DNA from: Gonapodya prolifera JEL478
Lineage: Eukaryota > Monoblepharomycota > Monoblepharidomycetes > Monoblepharidales > Gonapodyaceae
NCBI GenBank assembly: GCA_001574975.1
Contig: KQ965748.1
Location: forward strand, 279,460-343,459
Direction: 5' to 3'
DNA length: 64,000 nucleotides
Below are positions 46,268 through 57,349 of this stretch, piece by piece (the first letter of the stretch is position 1; each line of letters begins with the position of its first letter). The notes under the pieces were generated by a model, which ran no database searches, was not told the DNA's origin, and was given only the letters and a program-made list of their open reading frames with translations. The position numbers and the translations under genes were made by a program.

Positions 46268-46963
46268 CTAGTCCTCCCACCCGTCCCGCTCCCGATCCAT
46301 GTACCAGTCAATCACCTCCGCCGCAACTTGGAGTCCGACGGCAATCACCAACACCCATTGCAGAACTCTTTCGGCGGTCCCGAGGGTTGCGAGGTTGATC
46401 AGCAGCACTGCTCGTTGCCTGGACCCGAGCGAGGAAAGAAGCTCCGCGACGGGGCGGACGTCCGGCTTGGAAGGGGACAGGATGGAGGAGATGAGAGAGC
46501 TGCTGGAGGCGGGCGAGACGAGGGCAAGCACCGCCGAGAGGGCGGGGCGGTACCAGAAGAAGCGCCAGAGGAGAGCCACGACGTAGAGGCCTGCGAAATG
46601 GGCGATCCGTCACGCTGCATCATTTTGACAAGAAAACAGCGACTTCTCACCGGCAGAGAGGTAATCTGCGCCCCTCCCGTTCCTCATAACGTGGACGGTG
46701 AACAGCGACGGCAGTGCGATCCACCGATTTGCCCACTCCAGCCTCGCGTACCACCTCGGCCCCGTAACTGCCCACGTGCGCAGGTACTGGACTGTGACCG
46801 CCGCTGCTACGTCGACAGATGCGTCGGATGTGAGTGGCGAAGGCGGGTATGGCGACAGGAACAGCAGATGCGAGTGCGTGGATCCCGCGAGTAAGGCGGC
46901 AGACGCAAGCAGCGCTGCGGTGACGTTGGGCAGCGTTTTGTCCCGCAGGATTCGGTCTGTCAT
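46268..46963 (-). CDS. Small multi-pass membrane protein, unknown
   Basis: Two exons: start MTDRILRDKTLPNV at 46963, intron after RNGRGADYLSA, second exon beginning LYVVALLWRFFWYRPAL and ending DWYMDRERDGWED at 46268. About 210 residues. Hydrophobic stretches at roughly residues 14-40, 104-125 and 165-190 suggest three or four membrane spans. No family is recognised with confidence. Confidence 0.6.
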
Positions 46964-47167
46964 CGGTGGGGTGTTGTGGTGGGGCCAAAGCAATCGGTTG
47001 AATTGCAGGCAATGGAAGTGCACAACCAAAAGGGCCGGAGATAATTTCCTTGTGGACCTACTACAGCATTATAAACAGGATCAACGGACCACGCAACTAT
47101 TGCCGTTCACCGGAGAGACAAGCCATCAGATAGGTCCAACCACAGTAGTCCTCGTCAGCTTCATTTA

Positions 47168-49187
47168 TTACATAACGTTAGCGAGTACGTAGTCAAGTAT
47201 AGCTTTCAGTGCGGCCCAGTTCTCTTCGCTAGTCGGTGCGATTTCCGTCGGTGACAACCGGAAACCCAATCCCTAATGTCAACATTATATCACAAAGCTC
47301 AACACCTGCACATGATCTGAGCTGCAATCACAACATCTCCACTCACAAATCCACCTTCCTCAGGCGTAGGTCTCAGTTCGATCGTGTACGAATACACCCG
47401 TCCCGTGCCGTTTCGGTCGTTGGTGACCTTTGAGTCCACGGTGCTGTCCCACGCCCAGTCCGCTGCCGTGCCAGTCGTTACGTATACTTGGAAGTTGGGG
47501 AAGAGGACGAGTGAGTGATAGATCAGAGGTGTGAATCTTGAACTGCAGGACTCACAACCGCGTGCAGCTGACGACAACGGTGCAAAGGAGCCATGAGATT
47601 GACCGCTCAGCTACGCCCCAACAAGTGAACAGCTCGAAGCTCACTCTGACTCGTATACACTTTCCCCGACTGGGCCGCAATCGCCGCCGCACCCGCCTGT
47701 CCCGCCTCCTTCAACTTTGCTTCCTGATCACTCTTTACATCATAAGTGTACCCTGGCGGTCGCAGGATCAACTGCGAATACGAGTGGTAGTGGATCGAAA
47801 GCACGGCGGATGTCAGGGTGGACAGGAAGTTGGCGGTGATGACTTGTGTTTCGGGTTCGGAGAGCGGGGTGGGGCCTTGGTAGTCTTCGTAGTCGATTTC
47901 GGTCGAGGCGCCGTCTGGATCCTGGATGCAGAGATTTTCGCGTCAGAGTTTGCCAAGGAGTTTGGCGACAATGTGTGTACTTACCGTGCCCTAACCAGAC
48001 GGATAGTTCCTGGAGTGGCGGGTGGATTCCAGACCAGTTGCAATACGTCAGTGACAAATGGGCATTGGCCTCCTTCCTCGAGCAGACTTACCTGTTCAGA
48101 TCAACGCAAAACTCCGTCGAAGTCGGAACAGCCGGTCGTGCATTCTTCCTCCACAAGCGCTCCGCCGTCCAGCTATAATAAAGAACTCCACCTTCTCCAG
48201 CGTCTCTACAGCCCAATTGTGGTCCGGATCCGCAGGATCGGAGAAGGAGGAAACGAGTTTGTGCGCAAGGTACTGAAGGGTTGACCCCGAAACCCATTCG
48301 CGGGCGTGGATGAGGCCTTGGGTGTACACCTGCTTGACGCCAGGCGCCTTTGGTGGTAGTGCACCGATTCGGACCATGATCAAGTCTTGCCCCTCGTAGG
48401 ATTTGCCGATGGACCCGTTGACCGATACGAGAGTGGGGTAGGCCGCCGACATACTGTAGAAGAATTGTACGATTTCGGCGTTTGTGTCTGGGCGTTTGGA
48501 GGGATAAGAGCAGCTGTGGGAAGGCAACACGCGCGGCAAGAAAGAAGTTGCTCATGGTATGCTGTGAACCAAGAGTCGGGGTCGTATGCTAGTAGGGTCG
48601 TGGTGCGTTGTGTTGTCGACGACACCTGAGAATATACGCAGAAATGAAGGAGTGAGCAATAAGTCGTCGCCCAAAGCAAATGGAACTACCTTTCGTGCTC
48701 TAATGTTCGCCATGTTCTCCCTTTCCACTTCGACTTGTAGGTTTTCGCTCAGGATAGTGACATGGACGGCGTCACTACCAAGCTCTGGAATCCCTTTGCA
48801 CTCTTGACACGAACGTCTACTGCTCGACTTCCGTCGTTCAAAGCAAGTAATTCCCAAACGTCAAGTGACTTGATTTTCCGAAGTTTTCCGACGAGCTGAG
48901 CTCGGACCGAGTCGGGATCAGGTATTACGGTTGGTGGAATTGAAACGCGGACGAGTGTTTCATTTTCGTATCGGACAGGGGTTGCGCAAGTCTTCAAGCG
49001 TAGACCTAGTGGAAGGTGTTCCGATATCACACAACACGTGAAATTTAATACAAAGAACCGCTTTTCGAAACCAAGCCCCACGTCAAAGAACATAGTCACC
49101 TGGAGATTGAATTGGTAGTGAATTGACTCCATGGAAGCTCAGCAGCAGTAACACGAGCAGAGGGATTACGAATGAAAAGGATCGCAT
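47168..49187 (-). pseudogene. Secreted M14 zinc carboxypeptidase, damaged
   Basis: Starts with a classic signal peptide MRSFSFVIPLLVLLLLSFHG (49187). Propeptide region: PVRYENETLVRVSIPP, KIKSLDVWELLAL, DAVHVTILSENLQVEVERE. Catalytic part: YPTLVSVNGSIGKSYEGQDL, TQGLIHAREWVSGST (zinc His and Glu), WTAERLWRKNARP, FCVDLNR, HYHSYSQLILRPPGYTYD (third zinc His), and the catalytic Glu in SYTIELRPT. It ends at 47168. Two lesions: a one-base loss near 48800 inside VDVRVKSAKG, and a larger loss near 48190 where the family's V-P-V-x-NPDGY should stand between LEKVEFFI and YSWTAERL, with a frame change. As read it cannot make an active enzyme. Fungal relatives digest peptides outside the cell or in vacuoles. 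Confidence 0.8.
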
Positions 49188-49595
49188 CAGCACCAAGAAA
49201 CGAAGGAACTGGGCTGACAGTCGGATCAAACACCCAAGGAGAGCAAAAAGTGAATCGATTTAAGGTCAAACGAGGCTTGCTTGAGGTATCGGAAGGCACT
49301 TCATGAACTCAAATGGTGGAGAATTCGAGGGTGCGACTATTTGAGTTTACAAAACGCCTCCTCTCTCCAGCTCTGGGCGAGCGATGCACTCAAGTTACAA
49401 GTTCGTTCATTCACCCCTTCTGTGGAGTTTATTGTCGCGGTGGCGCTGGTTGATCTCCGCCGGCAAAATTATTGCAATCACGAACTCTTTTGATTTACGA
49501 CCGAGATAGCTCATGCGACACCTAACTATTCAACATTCAATGGAGTCACGCGCGGAGGCTCATCTTTGAAAAGGGTTCAATTCACACACAAAATC
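49188..49595. other. Carboxypeptidase promoter region
   Basis: About 400 bp between the carboxypeptidase start and the 3' end of VPS26. No gene is seen. Confidence 0.5.
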
Positions 49596-51316
49596 TCAGA
49601 ATCGCATGGCGCCGTTGAACACATTGCCGGCATGCTGGGCGTAGTTTGGCTGTGCGCCCTGGTCTCCGTTCGTGAGAGCGTTGGGCTTGCGTTGGAACAG
49701 TCAGTTATCACAGAGGGGGAGACTGTTGCAGCGGTGGACTCACCTCTGGCATGTCCTCGCCCATCTCGCCCTTCACCCTGTAAATGGTGACTTCCTGGAT
49801 CGAGGAGAAAGGTCAGAAGGTATACAAAGCGACAGTCACAAATCCGTCCTCGAACCTGCTGTTTGAAGTATCGGCGATTTTCCTCGTCGATAAGAACCAG
49901 GTTCAGGTAATAGCGTGTGGAGAAGCGTTTGTTCACGTCACGGTACGTCGGTGTCAGTTCGAATCCACTCAAGAAAAGCCGGATGGGAATCGTCTCTCCC
50001 CTTGCGGGAGCGCCGTCCATGATTTCAAACTTGGTGATCGTTTCGGATTCGTTGTATTGGTTAGGAGCTGCGCCGACGTTGAGAATAAGGAGGGGAATTA
50101 GTTTGAACTAATGAACCTGCCGAAGGATCAGAAAAGAAGTACTTACGAGAGCCGGTTGTTTCTCGCCGAATAATGGAGAGCTCCATGTGTCGCACTTTGA
50201 TGCGGACAAGCAGAAAGTAAATTTTGCCAATAATCACATCCTTCAAATGGTATCTTGTCACCAGACACGTTCAATCAGTGTCGTGCCGGACATGACCGGG
50301 CGGGTGGGGCGACTCACTTGTTTTTATTGTACTCGAACTCAATGTGCAACGCGTCCTCGATCCCCACTTCCATCTTGATGCTCTGGTTGGCGTCCGTGGG
50401 CATGCGGTAGCTGTACACCCACACGTCCTTCTCCTTGGAAATGTCTGCGAGGCGGCGAGTGATGGACACGCGCACGAAGTACCTGGGGTTGGAGGTCGGG
50501 TGAAAATTCGGTCCTGTCCGCGATGCCGCAAGGTTGACGGAGAACGGAGGAAGGATAGTACCTCAGCTTGACGTTGATTCCAAAGTAGCTCTCGTACTGC
50601 TTCTCCACGTTCTTGAACTCAAACTCGTAGCTCGTCGTGCCCCGAATTTCGCCCGGAGCCGCGAGTTCCTGACGCAGAGAGGCGAATTCGGAATGTTGGC
50701 TCCGATCGGAAAAGAGTTCTGGGGAACGGAGCGGTAAGACGTTTTGTGGAACGCGAATGAAAGGTATCCGTGCGGACTCACCAATCATGCCCACAAATTC
50801 GACTTTGATCCCATTGTGCTCTATTCGTTTGTTATCCCTCACGTGTATTTTGACCTGCGCGCGTCGAAGTGAGGGAGTACTTCAGTGTCCAACAGCACCC
50901 ATCCAGAAGACCACGATTCAACGTTCCGGCAAGCGTTCCACACCGCACCGAAGTCATAGATCTCATTGTCTCGTCCCGTTTTCCTTATGTTCACCAAGAA
51001 TAGCGCTCGATACCGCGTCGCAACCCATGTTCTGTCGTGACTTCACGCAACTGCATTCGTCGGCTCAATTCACGTCCAACCCTCGCCACCCATCCATCCC
51101 ATCGACGAATTCGCGCGCGATTTCCTCCCGCTGGCGACCGTTTTCGCTCATACGGTCCTTACCCACCTTCCCCGACACCGATTCGCCATCGAGGTACAGC
51201 GGATACTTGGCTTTACGGTCCTTGTCCAGCCGCACTTCAATCAGTTTTCTGCGGTCCTCCCCGTCGAGCGCAATGTCGATGTCCGCGGTCGGTCCGAGAC
51301 CGAATAACAGTGACAT
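49596..51316 (-). CDS. VPS26: Vps26, retromer cargo-recognition subunit
   Basis: Multi-exon gene from MSLLFGLGPTADIDIALDGE (51316) to NVFNGAMRF (stop at 49596-49598). Landmarks: KYPLYLDGESVSGK, IEHNGIKVEFVGMI, TSYEFEFKNVEKQYESYFG, NVKLRYFVRVSITRRL, DVWVYSYRMP, IKMEVGIEDALHIEFEYN, YHLKDVIIGKIYFLLVRIKV, HMELSIIRRETTG, IMDGAPARGETIPIRLFLSG, ELTPTYRDVNKRFSTRYYLN and LVLIDEENRRYFKQQEVTIY. The arrestin-like fold is complete. Vps26 with Vps35 and Vps29 sorts receptors from endosomes back to the Golgi. The introns are short, and the last exon holds only a Gln/Asn-rich tail typical of fungal forms. Confidence 0.95.
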
Positions 51317-51561
51317 TGCAGTGGCAGTTCACAAGTTGTGCTGAGTACCGTCCGGGTCAAATTTGCCTTGAGCAATATCCACCGAAAACCGCTCGCGATG
51401 GATGGGTTTCAATGATTGGTGCGATGGAAACGTGTACGAGGTGGTCGAAGATATCAATGAAAGCCTGTCCCGTCTCACTGCTCCACACTTCAGCACCGCC
51501 TTGACTTTCGTAGTACATACTCATAAATGCAAATGATACTCAAAATTGTAATACAATGAGT

Positions 51562-54500
51562 TTAATTCGAAAAGCCCATATCCTTGTTATACGTTCCCAC
51601 TTCGTCTTGCGTGAGCTTGTCAGTACCAACCCAATGGGCAGAAGAAGATCGTGGACGGAACTTGCCCTTCCGTTTGGGACGAAATACCTCTGATTGCATC
51701 AACAAAGGTGCCACAGCGTCAAATGAAATCCAGCAAAAACACCTTCCAAAAGAGTGGAAACTCACCGTCAAGCTCGATGGTTGTCTTCATTGCACCGAAA
51801 ATTGCCTCGGGGTTAGTGTTTTGGTGTTGTAGCAAGGCCTGTTTGACGTTGGGGGTGTTGGCCCAAGACGGGCGTGGGGGCGCTTCATCGCTGCTAGATT
51901 CCCTGAACAGAACAAGAGAAGTTGGTCGCACAAGAAACACTTTCGTGACGAATCGAGAATGCAACGCACCCGCTATCGATCTCAGGTATTTCTCCGCCGT
52001 GAAGATCTGTAATACTCTCGGGTGTCTCCCCGCCTATTTTCGATAGCGACGCGTTGAACGCAAATGTTGCAGGTAAAAAGGGATTTGCGATCGGAGCTAC
52101 GGATGTTGCTGTTACTTTCGTTGGGAGTTGTTTCGAAGGGATTCCAGATGAAGACGTCTGCTTCGCGTAACGAGGGAGGAGCCGGAATGAGGCGTACTCG
52201 TCTGCCATTTCGAAGAAAAGGGTGACCTACATAAAGGTTCGTTCGTGCCTTCTTCAACGTTTGCTCAGCTTCGTCGTCTGGCGTTGCATTTTCGCTGGGA
52301 ACGTTATCGTCCTCTCTGGCACGCTTCATAGGCTTTAAAACAAAACACGAAAATTAACAGCATAGCCTCCTCCCAACAAATCGACAAAGATATTCTCACG
52401 GGTGGTTCCGGACGATTTAGGCCTTTTGCAGTAAGAGCGTTGTTCGCTTGAAGTTTAGCTTGAACAATGGAAATCGCGCTTGGCGGCTTCAAATAAATAG
52501 CGCAAGTGAGCTCAACATTATCTGCCAAAAAGAGAACGGTGGTGTGGACTCACGCCAGCAGGTTTGGGCAGCACGGTTTTCACTCCGACCTTGGCACAAG
52601 TGATGGCTCCACTTGCACCTTGACCCGAAGCCAGTGCTGTCTTCTTCGCCTTGACCTCTTGCCTCAGCTTCTCCCTCCTCTCCTGCTCCTGTCTTTCCTT
52701 CTCCTTGGCTTGAGCTGCACGCTTCAGAGCCGGAATATCGTCCGGCGCCCGTTTCGGGACCACAGTGGCAGATAGAAGAGGTCGACCTGATGCCCTTGGA
52801 ATAAATGAACCTGTGCCGCCTGCAGGTAATACCTGCTGCCAATACAAATTAGGTAAGAATGAGAGCGATTTGTAGTCCACAACGGGACATATACCTTGCT
52901 GCCTACACCATTCGCCGTTCCTATAGGCTGTGCTTCCTCGAGAGAATTATCGTCTTCCATAACTGGAGGCAGCGTGGCGACAAAGTTCGCCGCGATCGGG
53001 TCCTGATTGAAGTCGAAATTGAAGTCCTTTGACGCTGTTTCCTTTGGTTGAGAGCGCTCTCCCTGTGCAGAGATCGGGGATTCCGGGGCAGATTCGAACG
53101 CCATCGATTCCTCATCTTCTAAGGCTGGAGAGTGCATGAACAGAGTACCCTCATCCCTCTGCGGTGACGAAAATGGAATCGAGGACAGTTGTGTTGCGAA
53201 TAATGTAGGTTCGGCAATGCTACCCAATCGACCGAAAGGACTGCTGGGTAGAGTGTTGGCTGCAAATGTTGGTGGAGGGCTTGCCGGAGCCGAGGCAGTT
53301 GGTTGAGCATTGCTCTGCGACGGGGCAGGTGACGTGAGGGGGTTGGGATATTGATCAACTGGCTCCGGTTGTGCAATAACAGGGACTTGTTCCTTCGCGG
53401 ATTAGTACAAGAGATGGGGACGAGTCTGGAATCAGCTGAGTTGACTTCACAATTCAAGGATTTGAAAGAAACGTACCTCCGGTTTAACTTCCTCGGGGAT
53501 CCTTGGTAGAGGTTCAGCAGTCAAGAAGCTGGTATTAAGTACCGAAAGTGCCTCCGCGTTGCTCCCTCCAAGTTTCGAAATGGTCAACCTCCCCGGGGAC
53601 TCCTCCCGTGGCTTATACGACTGCCTCCCTTTCAAAATTGCCAAACGATGCCTCAGATTCTCAAGTGTCTCGCGAACATTTGATGGGCGAACATTCTCCT
53701 TCTCGGGTAAAGGTTCGGGTTCCACCTTCTGCTTCTGGGGTAGTCTGATGGGAGACGGTAGAGCAATGGACGTCGACGAGAGTGAGATGGAGATGGATGG
53801 GGAAGCAGGGGGACTCATTATCGGGTTTGCGAGATATGCTGGAGCGGAGTTGGAGGGAACAGAAACTGGTGTTGGCAGAACGCTCTGTTCTGCCGGTCTG
53901 TCTCCTCCCACCAATCCCGTCTCTACACCAGCCGCGGTCCCGATAGTGCTCGTGAGTCGAGTACTTGCCACGCTCCAGCTCCGCTGCCCTCTCAACAGCT
54001 TAGGAAGCTTCGGCAGCTGACTGAACGTATCCGGTGGCACGGGCACCGACTCCACTTCGGATCGGAACTGGTCCACGAGTTGGGCTCTCGGTGTAGGTTC
54101 CCAGTCAAAGTGGAAGAACGGCGAGGGACGCGCGATTGAAGGGAGTGCGGTGTTGACGGGCGTGACGAGTGGGAAGGTTTTGTCAGCGTGGGCGGGAGCT
54201 TGCGGTCGCCGGAACGACGAGGTGAACTCTTTGAGTGTGTCGAAAGGATCGGTCGGCTTTGTGGGTGCAGCGCTGGGTAAGGTTGGTGCGGGTGCATTTG
54301 CAGCGGTCACCGTAACCGTGTGAACAGAAGAATCTGTAGTCTCTGGATTGGGTTGAGCGCGATCTCGTTTCTGTCGCTTGGGAGGTGGTGGTTCCGAAGA
54401 CGCGTCGTTTGCTTCTGTTTCTTCGCGAGCGGAGGAACTAGAGTGTTTGCCGGGTGCCAAGAACCGGATAGCACTTCGAGCAGTGACGGTTGAGTTGGAG

Positions 54501-55569
54501 TCGGTTCTTCCCACATGTTCATGTTCGTCGAGAGAGTCTCTCTCCATGGCGACAGAGGATTCGGGGTGCGTTGGCTCCTGTTCCTCACTAATCTTTGGCG
54601 ATGCCGATGGAGAGACAAAATTCCTGGGCGATTCCCGAGTACGCTTTTCGTCGGATATTTTGGGTTCCGGAAGGGGCTTCGGGCGTGCTATCCTGCGAAC
54701 TTTCCGAGGAGGCGGGATTGGTGTTTTGTCCACGTCGCTTGGTACAGGTGCCGTAGCATCCACTGTTGAGACGTCGACTGGTTCTGGTTCGGGCTCAGTA
54801 AGAACAAGTGGTACAATCGGTTCGGGCACGGCATCCGGTTGCTTGGTTTTTGGTCGACCGCGTGCCTTCTTCGCAGTGGAGGGAGGTTCGATCGTGGATG
54901 CTGACGCGACGGATACGGGGGATTGTGGAACGGGTTTTTGCGCGGCCTTCGCCTTTCTACCGCGCTTAGCTGGTTCAGGTCCATGTGGCAATTCCACCAC
55001 GATCTCGGTGGAGTCGGTGGCAGTCGAGCTGGCCAAGGATACTCGAACTTTTCGCTTCTTTTGAGGGGCCGCTTTCCGTCCAGGCGCGCGCTGACGTCCC
55101 TTAACTGACCGAATCTCCGAGGATAATGTTTCGTCCGCTTCTGACTCTGGTTGGGGAGGTTCCACCATGAATTCTTTCGACTGTCGAGAAAGTCCGCGGC
55201 GCGAGCAGCCCGATGGAAAGGCGTAAGGATGGGGCAATAACTCTCAAGAAGACCTGTAACTGACCTGATTGCTGGTATTCGATCCTCCCGGGACGGCCGC
55301 TTCTCGTGCCATTCGGGTACGTGCTCGAGTCCTGGATGGCACCGACCCCCGATTCGACAGCGGGCATCAAACCATCAGATATCACAGATAAACGAATAAA
55401 GGCGCGGGGACGCTCACCATCGGGCGCCAAGTTCCTTGAGTTGGGCTGCCGCTCGTTTCCTGGTTGGCGACTCGTTCCGGCGGAACACGAGCGGGCCAGC
55501 ACTGTGCCAGAGTGTTTCAGCAACGTCTAAACATTCGTATCGATCCTTCCGTCGCGTGCGCCGTGACAT
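51562..55569 (-). CDS. INCENP/Sli15-like protein 2 (chromosomal passenger complex)
   Basis: Start MSRRTRRKDRYECLDVAETL (55569) joined through a short exon (TRARTRMAREAAVPGG) to a large exon 55205-53460, then further exons. Over 1000 residues, largely basic and disordered with many Pro/Ser/Lys runs (KKARGRPKTKQPDA resembles an AT-hook). A charged single-helix-like segment AQAKEKERQEQERREKLRQE (about 52680) fits the helix of INCENPs. The C-terminus is an IN-box: DLHGGEIPEIDS, SSDEAPPRPSWANTPNVKQA, LLQHQNTNPEAIFG, TTIELDEVF, then FRPRSSSAHWVGTDKLT, ending MGFSN at 51562. It matches the Aurora-binding pattern, with an SSS-x-x-W end. It is a second, diverged IN-box protein in the same window as 42169-46065. 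Confidence 0.85.
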
Positions 55570-56007
55570 CGCCGTGATGGTTTATGGCAATTGCAGAGGT
55601 GGTGCCGGGGCCACCCTGACCAACACCCCCAAAGATGGGGAGGCAATTGATTCCGGAGATTAGGACAATTAAAATCACAGTGAAATAAGCTTAATCATAA
55701 ACGAGATGGGCTCAGTTTCGAAACTAGTTGGCGAAACATTCTACACCACCATGTTGAAGATAATATGAGTGCTTGCTTTCAAGGTGCGATACACATGTAG
55801 GTTGATACGTTCCACTCGCGATGGAAATGTGCCGGGCGATCTACCTTCGCCCCGGCAAAACCCGGCAAAGGTTTGTACAGCCGACACACAATTCGAATTG
55901 TCACTCTACCATTCTACCATGGAGTATAAAAGGTCTGGTCAACATGCATCAGACACTTTCTCTCAATCAGACCTCGTTGCTTCACCCAATCAAGCTATCC
56001 AAACCCA
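55570..56007. other. Divergent promoter, INCENP-like 2 / DUF4188 gene
   Basis: About 440 bp between divergent starts, including the TATA box at 55925. Open pieces here have no domain. Confidence 0.5.
55925..55932 (+). promoter_or_regulatory. TATA box of DUF4188 gene
   Basis: TATAAAAG lies 83 bp before the ATG at 56008. Spacing suits a TATA-driven, inducible promoter with a short leader, unlike most genes here, which show no TATA. Confidence 0.65.
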
Positions 56008-57043
56008 ATGCCTTCCGTCTCGATGCCCGAACCATCCCCAAAGCCATTCAACGGCCTGCGAACTCCCATGATGGACTTCGCACCGTTACCCAAGTCCCTC
56101 CTATCAATTAGCCACTTCGTCGCCGTCGGCATGATCGCGACGGCCTTTATCCCTCCTCTGTGGTCATTGGCAGTCGCCGGTGCGCTAATCCTCCCGTCAT
56201 TCGTGCCCTGGGCTGCCCGCGTGGCTGGACTGTTGCAGGAGCCGAAACTGAAGGAAGTTCGTGTGGGACGACATACAACGAGAATTGAGGGCGACTTTGT
56301 GGTGTTCATGATTGGAGCAAAATGTGAGTAATTGCTTTGACGCAGATCGACTGGACGAATTCTGCAGCTCATTCAACTTCAATCTTAGGGAACGGGCCGA
56401 ACCCTATTAACCCAGTGTTCAAGCAAATTGGCGAAGCCTTCACCGGCATGATGGAACAACTCAAAGCCGCTCCCGATGTGTGGGGCTACCTTGGCTCCGA
56501 ATCCTACCTTGGGATGGACACAAACGGACCGGTTCGTTCCTGACTGCGACCTGTCTGTACTTCTCGCCGCTAACCTCGCGTCGATGTCCTTCTCAGTCCA
56601 TATGCAATGTCATATACTGGCGGTCTTTCGACCACCTCACAACCTTTGCTCGGTCTCGAGATAGTCGCCATTTCCCCGCCTGGAAGTTCCTGATGGAACA
56701 CGGGAGGAAGAACCCCGCTGTTGGCGTGAGTGATGAATACGTGGCGAAACACGCGACCTGGATCTGATTTAACCTTTCCTTCGCTAGTTCTGGCACGAAA
56801 GCTACATGGTCAAGGCGGGCCAATACGAAAACATCTACGCCAACATGGCACCGATGGTGAGAGTCGCCCCGTCGAACTTGTGCCTGGTATCTCATTAGTA
56901 ACTCCCCATCTCCTCTCCGCGCGCAGGGTCTTGGCAACTGTCTGCACACCGAGACGTTACCGGCCAAAGGTCACATGTCTAGCGCGAAGGGGCGTGCGGG
57001 TATGACAAAGGGGGAGGACTACGTTACAGAACTTGGCAAGTGA
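56008..57043 (+). CDS. DUF4188-family protein (monooxygenase-like)
   Basis: Five exons (56008-56323, 56389-56531, 56597-56725, 56788-56856, 56927-57043) give 257 residues. The N-terminus has a hydrophobic segment LWSLAVAGALILPSFVPWAA, probably a membrane anchor. The domain proper: GRHTTRIEGDFVVFMIGAK, WNGPNPINPVFKQIGEAFTG, GYLGSESYLGMDTNGP, YWRSFDHLTTFAR, WKFLMEHGRKNPAVGFWHES, then YENIYANMAPMGLGNC. This is the DUF4188 pattern, a ferredoxin-like dimeric fold found near oxidative enzymes in fungi and bacteria. The biochemical role is not known. The tail is Lys-rich. Confidence 0.85.
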
Positions 57044-57349
57044 GTAAAACATAAAACGATCATCCTCAGCAGTATCGAGATCGAGATTGATGGAACTTTT
57101 TTCCTCTTACAGGCCTGATTACTGAGTCCGAATTTTTTACGGGGGACTAGACGGAACCCCACTCCTGATACTGCACTGACACTCAAAGCATTTACTGTAC
57201 AAATATGGCATACACTCATAAAATGTAGTTTTCCTCCATGAATTTAATGTTGGAGAAATTTAATTCCCAATTATTTTAAAAAGTACTTCGGTCGGTGCCA
57301 GGGCATCTGAAGTTGGAAAATCTTTCGAACCGACAAGTCAACACCACTC
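57044..57349. other. Intergenic, GluRS promoter
   Basis: About 300 bp. Partly A+T-rich (57230-57290) just before the glutamyl-tRNA synthetase start. No gene is seen. Confidence 0.4.

Noticed and set aside
54378-55064. 228-codon plus-strand frame opposite INCENP-like 2
   Set aside because: Mirror of the Pro/Ser/Lys-rich minus exon; low-complexity only.
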